DNA of 64,000 nt from Plutella xylostella (Eukaryota > Arthropoda > Insecta > Lepidoptera > Plutellidae): contig NC_064010.1 of the NCBI RefSeq assembly GCF_932276165.1, positions 2,046,001 through 2,110,000 of the forward strand, read 5' to 3'. A model generated the notes under the pieces. That model worked only from the letters and a program-made list of their open reading frames with translations. It had not been told where the DNA came from and did not search any database. Positions 33,540 through 44,800 of this stretch are shown piece after piece (the stretch's first letter is position 1; every line of letters starts with the position of its first letter). The translations under genes and the position numbers were made by a program.

Positions 33540-35540
33540 ATGGAGCGAGAGAGTCGCCATCTAGCGGTAAGTAGCTGTACTTGGTCTGCGCTCTACAATT
33601 TTGCATCAAGTTTCTTAGTGTAGTTCATATGCCCGCTAACAGATTTCACTTGGTTATATTTGGACTTTTACAACGGCTATTGAAAAGCTCCCATTGAACC
33701 CCCACTCATTGGTTGTTAGAGCGAGAGTATTGAAATGTCAAATTGTTATGTTAGAGAAATATGAAATAGTTATGCAAATGAGTTTATTACGATAAAAAAA
33801 CTTATAACTAACATAGAACTATAAAATCAATTCAAAATCTACGATCCACAAATAGCTTCGTCATTAACCTATATAACAAATGTTTTCAGCAATATGCCTC
33901 GTCAAAAATCACTCAAAAAGGCCACCCCGAATCGTACCTGGCCCAAAGGTACCCATTATACTCGCAGCATTACCGCGTTGTATAGCGAGTGATATCCTTT
34001 GAGCGAGGTACGAACCGGAGCGGCGGTCATAACCTCTGATAACTATACGTCGTACAAGGCCTTTTAAAAAAGACCTTGCCTCAGACCCCCATACTCCACT
34101 TGTCTCAAATGCTAATGCTAGTTATGTATTGTACTTTGCGAAATGAAGTGATAGACATATATTTAGTTTTGCTATTACATTATAATTTTTTTTTAATACC
34201 ATGATAAAAAAGTATGAGATATACCTACCTTATCAACTATTTGTTCTACCCAAGTGGCCTACCCGAGCCAGTATTGATACTAGAGTATTTGAAAAAGAGT
34301 AAGCCGATATATATGGTCCATGAATCTCTAAATGTAGAAGTAAAGTAGGTAGTAGAAGTTTTTCAGAATTACAACTGACTCACCCGTTTTTTTGCTCAGT
34401 AGGTATATCCTTATTGTAAAACTATTTATGCTTACTTGTGGATCTTAATAATTTATTTCTCAAATAAAAACAAAAGGCATAGGTAGTAAATGTCTTCTAT
34501 AAAATAAAACAAAAAAGTTTAATTATAACAACTATATTACCACTTTATGTTCGTTTAAATTATACTGTTACACAAAACATAGACTGTTATTTCTTACCGG
34601 CAAACTATATACAATGGTTTTCCAAAAAAAACAGAAATTATTTTGAAATAATTCTGATGCAAAACAAGTAACAATATCGTTTCCATGACATTTTGTACCT
34701 CACTTATGACAAGTGTATAAAGTGTAACTTTAAAAATGAAATCACATTTTTTTGCATTATTTTTACAAATAAAACTATCTATACCTAGCAATGGGATATC
34801 ACAATCAGGAAAAAAACAATTGCTTACTTAACAGTTTTTAGTAACATTATTTCAAGTTGCTTAGAAAAAAATATAAAATATGTGCAAAACTAACTTTAAA
34901 GAAGCTACAACAAATTTAAATGTTACTTTTTGGATTTTGGTATTTTATGGGTAAAAAAGTATTAACTGAAATTATAACGAATCACAGCTACAAGCCAAAA
35001 TGGCCACATTTCTTACAAACTTATAAAAAAAAAACTAATTAGTTCACAAACACCAAGCTTTACGTTTTTTATATCAACATTGCACATATAAACCCACGCT
35101 TATCTTGGCTTTGTTACAATTTTTATAACCATAATTTAGAAGACTATATGAATAGTAAACTTCATATAATTTATGTACTTAAATGAAGAAAAGTTATATA
35201 TATTATATAGATAATTATAAAGTAACCAGTTCGAATAAAGAAACAATTTAAAAAACGGCGGACGTACTCACACTATCTCGAACTATCTCATCTTATCCTA
35301 GATCTATCTACACTCCTTTATAATAAACACACAGCCCTTTCTGTAGTCGCCATTTTTAAACTCTATCATCATCCGCACAAGTTTCAACTCTGCTTGAATT
35401 AACATTGAAAAACTTACATATAGCCATAATACAGAGTGTTGCAAAGTAATTATTATTTACGCCAATTTCTATACTATTATTGCAAAAACCTGTAGTCAAA
35501 TACAAAAATTGCAATACCAAGATAACCATGGGCCATATAC
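33540..35540. other. AT-rich stretch downstream of the CCDC51 stop
   Basis: No exon recognised. The part just below 35555 should hold the 3' UTR of the minus-strand CCDC51 gene. TTTATT (AATAAA on the minus strand) occurs near 34453, but no closer polyadenylation signal was convincingly identified. Confidence 0.35.
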
Positions 35541-35554
35541 CTTAGCCAATCCCA

Positions 35555-35829
35555 TCAACTAGCCCTACCGACGAAATTTCCAAATATAAGCGCTATACAC
35601 ACTAACACCCCTAATGCTGTGAAGACCTGTTGGGGTTCCAAAGCCACAGTACTAGGGACCGCTTCTGGGGGTGGGGTTCTGTCGATGTCATCCATTTCTT
35701 GGTGGACTACTGCGAAAGCTTTGGCCAAATCTGCGTCGGATTTTGCGCTGGATTTTGAAGCTGCTAGAATGAGTCGCTTGAGGTCCCGCATTTGGGTTTC
35801 TAAGACGTGCTCTTGGTGGTTTAGGTGGT
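35555..35829 (-). CDS. CCDC51: CCDC51 exon 6 (C-terminus)
   Basis: Acceptor CTTTCACAG, 91 residues, TGA at 35555-35557. It contains the linker DIDRTPPPEAVPS and the second membrane helix VFTALGVLVCIALIFGNF, ending four residues before the stop, matching the C-terminal anchor position in the family. Confidence 0.85.
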
Positions 35830-38800
35830 CTGTGAAAGAGATTGAAGGTTTAGGTATAAGATTAAAGTATAATAGGGGGTGAAGTTAGGGTATTGGGGTG
35901 AAGTTAGTTTCAAATTATTTGTTTCTTATTGAAAATGGTGTCATTAGTAAGTATTCATTTTAGTGTGCACTTCGGGGAACCCCTATCTTTTAGCAGGCGA
36001 TAATTTACTATCATTAACATCCCCTAATCGTCCACTTCTGGCCGTAATACTTTAGAAGTACCGCCAGAATACTGCATTCATAAAAAATGCATACAACTAG
36101 AGTCTGTTTTTTTATCTTAGATACTAAATTGATAGATTCTGAACGGTTCATCAACAATAGAATGATGTTTCGTTTTGTACTGAGATTAAAAAACAGACTT
36201 TAAGATAACTAAAAAGCAAGTTTACTAATGGTTCTACTGACCTATTAGCGACGACTGCTTGGTGACTAGGTGGCTGATGCTATCCTGCATGACGCGCATG
36301 CTTTGTGCCAATTGTTCCTGCAGACAAATAAAAATGTAACTTTAAAAAAAACATGGCCGTAATTATATTAATATTTTATGTTGGCTTAGGGTATGTTGAA
36401 ACATTCTAAATTCTAGATATTTAAAAACTATATGTATACAGAACCGAACTAAGTGCGCCATCTATTGTTTCATCATGTATTTCAGCTACTCGTCAACAGA
36501 TGGCGCTAGCGTAACTCAACGCGCCATCTATTGCTCCATTATGACATGTCTCTAGCTCCATCATGACATGTCTCTAAACTCTAGCGGAGGTTGTTGTTTT
36601 TCAGCTACTCGACAACAGATGGCACTACAGTCTTTAGCACTTTGATAGCTTTTCCGCTACTCGTCAACAGATGGCGCTACCATCTTTAACAATTTCATGG
36701 CCACACTACAGTATTAAATTAGTGAATTTACCTGATAAGCGAACTCGGTCTTCATAGCGTCAGTGATGTCCGCACGACTGGCCGTGGCCCCTCCCGCTAT
36801 AGTGTAGAGTACGCTCGCACTGCGCGCCATCTGTTGCTCCATCATGTCTCTAAACTCCGCCATCTTCAGGTGGTTGTTGATCGACGAACCGGCTATGCCA
36901 AGCACTGTGCCTGGAAGAGAGGAAATAGGAATTTATAGGTACAGAAAAACTAAATTTTAAAGGGTACAAGAGTGATCTCTAAGAGGCAACCTTCGGGAGT
37001 ATGGATGACTTACGAGTATGTAATGCTATAAAGAAGTTATTGAGCGATTTGAGCGTGGAATAGTTATTTGTGATAAATGATTATTCATTCTGAATACCTT
37101 AAATTGTCTTCTTTAAGTTATCGCTGAATGTCACTGTATGTTCGTATGTTCCTTGCGGTATAATTTTCCTCTATACAGGTTGTTGCAAAAAGGCTCTTTC
37201 GGCTCAGTATACCCTTTTTGCAACAACCTGTATAAAGCAGAATACTAATACATAGCAGTCGTATTCTATACGTTTTGTAGAGAAACTCTAGGTCTTACCG
37301 AATACACCTAAAAGTCAAATTTTCCTTACCAAACATGGTAGCGACGATATTATGTCAAAACTTGTGTCTCAGCTACTAGATGGCGCTGTATTGCCTCACA
37401 CATCTGCTATGCTGGCGACGATGTAACTAAATAGCACAAGTACTGGACTTGTGCAATTTAGTTACTAGATGGCACTATTTAGATAGATAGATAGATAGAA
37501 TATTCTTTATTTGTACACACACACATAAAAGAAACATAGATGGCGCTATTTAGTTACTAGATGGCGCTATTTAGTTACTAGATGGCGCTATTTAGTTAGT
37601 AGATGGCTTGGTATGGTCACCTGCTATGCTGGCGACGATGTACCAGTACTTGTTCCGCTCGGCGTGGGCTCGCTCGCGCTCGTGGCCGAGCTTCACGGCG
37701 GCGCTCATGGTGGCGAACAGTTACTAGATGGCGCTATTTAGTTACTAGATGGCGCTATTTAGTTAGTAGATGGCTTGGTATGGTCACCTGCTATGCTGGC
37801 GACGATGTACCAGTACTTGTTCCGCTCGGCGTGGGCTCGCTCGCGCTCGTGGCCGAGCTTCACGGCGGCGCTCATGGTGGCGAACAGTTACTAGATGGCG
37901 CTATTTAGTTAGTAGATGGCTTGGTATGGTCACCTGCTATGCTGGCGACGATGTACCAGTACTTGTTCCGCTCGGCGTGGGCTCGCTCGCGCTCGTGGCC
38001 GAGCTTCACGGCGGCGCTCATGGTGGCGAACAGTTACTAGATGGCGCTATTTAGTTAGAAGATGGCGCTATTTAGTTAGTAGATGGCTTGGTATGGTCAC
38101 CTGCTATGCTGGCGACGATGTACCAGTACTTGTTCCGCTCGGCGTGGGCTCGCTCGCGCTCGTGGCCGAGCTTCACGGCGGCGCTCATGGTGGCGAACAG
38201 TTACTAGATGGCGCTATTTAGTTACTAGATGGCGCTATTTAGTTACTAGATGGCGCTATTTAGTTACTAGATGGCGCTATTTAGTTACTAGATGGCGCTA
38301 TTTAGTTACTAGATGGCGCTATTTAGTTAGTAGATGGCTTGGTATGGTCACCTGCTATGCTGGCGACGATGTACCAGTACTTGTTCCGCTCGGCGTGGGC
38401 TCGCTCGCGCTCGTGGCCGAGCTTCACGGCGGCGCTCATGGTGGCGAACAGTTACTAGATGGCGCTATTTAGTTACTAGATGGCGCTATTTAGTTAGTAG
38501 ATGGCTTGGTATGGTCACCTGCTATGCTGGCGACGATGTACCAGTACTTGTTCCGCTCGGCGTGGGCTCGCTCGCGCTCGTGGCCGAGCTTCACGGCGGC
38601 GCTCATGGTGGCGAACAGTTACTAGATGGCGCTATTTAGTTAGTAGATGGCTTGGTATGGTCACCTGCTATGCTGGCGACGATGTACCAGTACTTGTTCC
38701 GCTCGGCGTGGGCTCGCTCGCGCTCGTGGCCGAGCTTCACGGCGGCGCTCATGGTGGCGAACAGTTACTAGATGGCGCTATTTAGTTACTAGATGGCGCT

Positions 38801-41800
38801 ATTTAGTTAGTAGATGGCTTGGTATGGTCACCTGCTATGCTGGCGACGATGTACCAGTACTTGTTCCGCTCGGCGTGGGCTCGCTCGCGCTCGTGGCCGA
38901 GCTTCACGGCGGCGCTCATGGTGGCGAACAGTTACTAGATGGCGCTATTTAGTTAGAAGATGGCGCTATTTAGTTAGTAGATGGCTTGGTATGGTCACCT
39001 GCTATGCTGGCGACGATGTACCAGTACTTGTTCCGCTCGGCGTGGGCTCGCTCGCGCTCGTGGCCGAGCTTCACGGCGGCGCTCATGGTGGCGAACAGTT
39101 ACTAGATGGCGCTATTTAGTTACTAGATGGCGCTATTTAGTTAGTAGATGGCTTGGTATGGTCACCTGCTATGCTGGCGACGATGTACCAGTACTTGTTC
39201 CGCTCGGCGTGGGCTCGCTCGCGCTCGTGGCCGAGCTTCACGGCGGCGCTCATGGTGGCGAACAGTTACTAGATGGCGCTATTTAGTTACTAGATGGCGC
39301 TATTTAGTTAGTAGATGGCTTGGTATGGTCACCTGCTATGCTGGCGACGATGTACCAGTACTTGTTCCGCTCGGCGTGGGCTCGCTCGCGCTCGTGGCCG
39401 AGCTTCACGGCGGCGCTCATGGTGGCGAACAGTTACTAGATGGCGCTATTTAGTTACTAGATGGCGCTATTTAGTTAGTAGATGGCTTGGTATGGTCACC
39501 TGCTATGCTGGCGACGATGTACCAGTACTTGTTCCGCTCGGCGTGGGCTCGCTCGCGCTCGTGGCCGAGCTTCACGGCGGCGCTCATGGTGGCGAACAGT
39601 TACTAGATGGCGCTATTTAGTTACTAGATGGCGCTATTTAGTTACTAGATGGCGCTATTTAGTTAGTAGATGGCGCTATTTAGTTAGTAGATGGCGCTAT
39701 TTAGTTAGTAGATGGCTTGGTATGGTCACCTGCTATGCTGGCGACGATGTACCAGTACTTGTTCCGCTCGGCGTGGGCTCGCTCGCGCTCGTGGCCGAGC
39801 TTCACGGCGGCGCTCATGGTGGCGAACAGTTACTAGATGGCGCTATTTAGTTAGTAGATGGCTTGGTATGGTCACCTGCTATGCTGGCGACGATGTACCA
39901 GTACTTGTTCCGCTCGGCGTGGGCTCGCTCGCGCTCGTGGCCGAGCTTCACGGCGGCGCTCATGGTGGCGAACAGTTACTAGATGGCGCTATTTAGTTAG
40001 TAGATGGCTTGGTATGGTCACCTGCTATGCTGGCGACGATGTACCAGTACTTGTTCCGCTCGGCGTGGGCTCGCTCGCGCTCGTGGCCGAGCTTCACGGC
40101 GGCGCTCATGGTGGCGAACAGTTACTAGATGGCGCTATTTAGTTACTAGATGGCGCTATTTAGTTACTAGATGGCGCTATTTAGTTAGTAGATGGCGCTA
40201 TTTAGTTACTAGATGGCGCTATTTAGTTAGTAGATGGCGCTATTTAGTTAGTAGATGGCTTGGTATGGTCACCTGCTATGCTGGCGACGATGTACCAGTA
40301 CTTGTTCCGCTCGGCGTGGGCTCGCTCGCGCTCGTGGCCGAGCTTCACGGCGGCGCTCATGGTGGCGAACAGTTACTAGAAGGCGCTATTTAGTTACTAG
40401 ATGGCGCTATTTAGTTAGTAGATGGCTTGGTATGGTCACCTGCTATGCTGGCGACGATGTACCAGTACTTGTTCCGCTCGGCGTGGGCTCGCTCGCGCTC
40501 GTGGCCGAGCTTCACGGCGGCGCTCATGGTGGCGAACAGTTACTAGATGGCGCTATTTAGTTACTAGATGGCGCTATTTAGTTACTAGATGGCGCTATTT
40601 AGTTAGTAGATGGCTTGGTATGGTCACCTGCTATGCTGGCGACGATGTACCAGTACTTGTTCCGCTCGGCGTGGGCTCGCTCGCGCTCGTGGCCGAGCTT
40701 CACGGCGGCGCTCATGGTGGCGAACAGTTACTAGATGGCGCTATTTAGTTACTAGATGGCGCTATTTAGTTAGTAGATGGCTTGGTATGGTCACCTGCTA
40801 TGCTGGCGACGATGTACCAGTACATGTTCCGCTCGGCGTGGGCTCGCTCGCGCTCGTGGCCGAGCTTCACGGCGGCGCTCATGGTGGCGAACAGTTACTA
40901 GATGGCGCTATTTAGTTACTAGATGGCGCTATTTAGTTAGTAGATGGCTTGGTATGGTCACCTGCTATGCTGGCGACGATGTACCAGTACTTGTTCCGCT
41001 CGGCGTGGGCTCGCTCGCGCTCGTGGCCGAGCTTCACGGCGGCGCTCATGGTGGCGAACAGTTACTAGATGGCGCTATTTAGTTAGAAGATGGCGCTATT
41101 TAGTTAGTAGATGGCTTGGTATGGTCACCTGCTATGCTGGCGACGATGTACCAGTACTTGTTCCGCTCGGCGTGGGCTCGCTCGCGCTCGTGGCCGAGCT
41201 TCACGGCGGCGCTCATGGTGGCGAACAGTTACTAGATGGCGCTATTTAGTTACTAGATGGCGCTATTTAGTTAGTAGATGGCTTGGTATGGTCACCTGCT
41301 ATGCTGGCGACGATGTACCAGTACTTGTTCCGCTCGGCGTGGGCTCGCTCGCGCTCGTGGCCGAGCTTCACGGCGGCGCTCATGGTGGCGAACAGTTACT
41401 AGATGGCGCTATTTAGTTACTAGATGGCGCTATTTAGTTAGTAGATGGCTTGGTATGGTCACCTGCTATGCTGGCGACGATGTACCAGTACTTGTTCCGC
41501 TCGGCGTGGGCTCGCTCGCGCTCGTGGCCGAGCTTCACGGCGGCGCTCATGGTGGCGAACAGTTACTAGATGGCGCTATTTAGTTAGTAGATGGCTTGGT
41601 ATGGTCACCTGCTATGCTGGCGACGATGTACCAGTACTTGTTCCGCTCGGCGTGGGCTCGCTCGCGCTCGTGGCCGAGCTTCACGGCGGCGCTCATGGTG
41701 GCGAACAGTTACTAGATGGCGCTATTTAGTTAGAAGATGGCGCTATTTAGTTAGTAGATGGCTTGGTATGGTCACCTGCTATGCTGGCGACGATGTACCA

Positions 41801-44800
41801 GTACTTGTTCCGCTCGGCGTGGGCTCGCTCGCGCTCGTGGCCGAGCTTCACGGCGGCGCTCATGGTGGCGAACAGTTACTAGATGGCGCTATTTAGTTAC
41901 TAGATGGCGCTATTTAGTTACTAGATGGCGCTATTTAGTTACTAGATGGCGCTATTTAGTTACTAGATGGCGCTATTTAGTTACTAGATGGCGCTATTTA
42001 GTTAGTAGATGGCTTGGTATGGTCACCTGCTATGCTGGCGACGATGTACCAGTACTTGTTCCGCTCGGCGTGGGCTCGCTCGCGCTCGTGGCCGAGCTTC
42101 ACGGCGGCGCTCATGGTGGCGAACAGTTACTAGATGGCGCTATTTAGTTACTAGATGGCGCTATTTAGTTAGTAGATGGCTTGGTATGGTCACCTGCTAT
42201 GCTGGCGACGATGTACCAGTACTTGTTCCGCTCGGCGTGGGCTCGCTCGCGCTCGTGGCCGAGCTTCACGGCGGCGCTCATGGTGGCGAACAGTTACTAG
42301 ATGGCGCTATTTAGTTACTAGATGGCGCTATTTAGTTAGTAGATGGCTTGGTATGGTCACCTGCTATGCTGGCGACGATGTACCAGTACTTGTTCCGCTC
42401 GGCGTGGGCTCGCTCGCGCTCGTGGCCGAGCTTCACGGCGGCGCTCATGGTGGCGAACAGTTACTAGATGGCGCTATTTAGTTACTAGATGGCGCTATTT
42501 AGTTAGTAGATGGCTTGGTATGGTCACCTGCTATGCTGGCGACGATGTACCAGTACTTGTTCCGCTCGGCGTGGGCTCGCTCGCGCTCGTGGCCGAGCTT
42601 CACGGCGGCGCTCATGGTGGCGAACAGTTACTAGATGGCGCTATTTAGTTGCTAGATGGCTTGGTATGGTCACCTGCTATGCTGGCGACGATGTACCAGT
42701 ACTTGTTCCGCTCGGCGTGGGCTCGCTCGCGCTCGTGGCCGAGCTTCACGGCGGCGCTCATGGTGGCGAACAGCTCGCGCTCCTCACGCTCAGCGTCCGA
42801 GAACATGAGGCGGAGGGCTCGCTCTGAGATTATTAGCTGTGGAGAGATAGTTTTAAGGTGAATACGGTTAATTATTGTCTGAACAACATAGAGTCTAGCT
42901 AGAGCTCCTTTTGTCATATAAGTGCATAGAATAAAAGGATACCATTAGATAAGTGAGTTTTCGAGTATCCTGCAAATACACTTTTGCATAAAACTAAACA
43001 AACTATCCATTTTTTTTAAAATGCGTGAATAGGCCTCTCCTCGAATAGCCGGTTTGTTAGTTTGTTAAGGTTCACGGTGCTAAAAGCTACCAACTTTAGG
43101 AACTATCAATTTGTCGGTACCTGGGGAAACCTGCATATCTAGATTTAGCACATCTAGATATGTGAACCCACCAACCCGCAGTGGACCAGCTTAGGAATAG
43201 GAAGGCAGTTTAGACCTTGGGGATATGCACAAAGGTTCCACTCGAGAGAGCCAGGTGCAGGTACTTACACCCCCACAGAGAAAAGGATAGAATAGAATAG
43301 AATACCTTGTGCTCCTCAGTACACAGCTGCAGGTACTTCTCGTCCCCCTTCATGGTGTTCTGCATGTCGGCGTGGAGCTCCTTCAGACGAGCCTCCAGCT
43401 CCGGTAGACCAGCGGGTAACGCTTCTCAAGCCAGAGATGCGGGTTCGAATCCCGGACATGTACCAATGAGTGCTAGGTACAATGTGGTTTACATCGCTCT
43501 TATGGTGAAGGAAAACATCGTGAAGAAACTGGCACATGATACTAGAGTGCATTGTACACATTCAAAAAACGGCGATACGGCTTGCGGCCTATCACATGAG
43601 TACAAATGTACAGTGAAAAGCGGGTGACTTTTTTGCGATCCACCTCGGACTACCTATTCAGGGATAACACAATAACAGTCGTGATCATTATGTATGTATG
43701 TATGTAATGCCCATACCTTATGCTCCTCAGTACACAGCTGCAGATACTTCTCATCCCCCTTCATGGTGTTCTGCATGTCGGCGTGGAGCTCCTTCAGACG
43801 CGCCTCCAGCTCCGGTAGCTCAGTCGGGTAAACGCACGCTTCTCATTAGTGCATGTCAGTGCCAGGATTCGAACCTGCATCTCTAAAGTGAAAAGCGAGC
43901 GCTTACCCGACTGAGCTACCACTGCTCTAAACGCGCTCGCGCTTAATCCTACTAATATTATAATATGCAAAAGTTTGTGAGTATGTGTATATTTATGAGT
44001 GTATGTTAGTTACTTCTTCATGTCAAAACAGCTGAACCGATTTGAATGTATTTCAATATGGAGTTAGCTGACACCCTGGATTACCACATAGGATACTTTT
44101 TACTGTAGAATTCTCACGGGAAAAGTTTTTATGCCGAAGCGAAGCTAGCGAGCACAGCTAGTGTTTTATAACAACGGGATCATTACCTTATGCTCCTCAG
44201 TACACAGCTGCAAATACTTCTCGTCCCCCTTCATGGTGTTCTGCATGTCGGCGTGGAGCTCCTTCAGACGAGCCTCCAGCTCCGCCAGCTGACGGCCGAG
44301 GTCGCGCCGCCGCTCCTGGGAGGTTACGAAGCGCTCCTGTGAGGGGGGAGAAATAATTATTTTATTATTTAATCCAATAATATCCAATATAATCCATTTA
44401 ATAATTTGCACAAATATATTAATAAGTCTACACTTTATTTATTTATTCAAACATAGAACTATCATCACACGCCTAACCTAATCCTAATTAATATTATAAA
44501 TGCGAAAGTAACTGTGTCTGTCTGTCTGTTACTCTTTCACGCCAAAACTACTGAACAGATTTGAATGAAATTTGATATACCTACATACGATCTACACCCT
44601 GGGAAAGAACATAGGCTACTTTTTATCGCGGTATTCCCACGGGAAAACTTTTTAGGTGAAGCGAAGCTCGCGGGAACAGCTTTCCAATATAAAAGCATGA
44701 CCAATATCAATTTACTTGATTAACTTAAGTAACATACTGTTTACAATGCTGTTCTTCTGAATACACTCAGAGAACAAAGAGTGGATTCAATACTGAAACA

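Noticed and set aside
34594..34791. 65-codon minus-strand frame below the CCDC51 stop
   Set aside because: AT-rich, no domain, no convincing acceptor; the GTAAGA near its end is probably chance.
35619..35882. 87-codon plus-strand frame
   Set aside because: Antisense to CCDC51 exon 6.
37541..42655. CRISPR-like array of repeats and spacers
   Set aside because: Both the 'repeat' and the 'spacer' parts are repetitive and exon-derived. The window is clearly eukaryotic and no cas genes are present.
37603..42827. About 30 overlapping plus-strand frames of 94-129 codons (MAWYGHLLCWRR...) as a repeat-protein family
   Set aside because: They are antisense readings of the CCDC51 exon-3 copies. Unit lengths (146 and 167) are not multiples of three, so no frame persists past two units, and there are no splice or start signals of their own.
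43812..43925. tRNA genes at 43812-43925, 12360-12390, 1680-1747 and 12900-12970
   Set aside because: They have A- and B-box words but do not form complete cloverleaves, run into tRNA-unrelated bodies and recur in the window; they are SINE heads.
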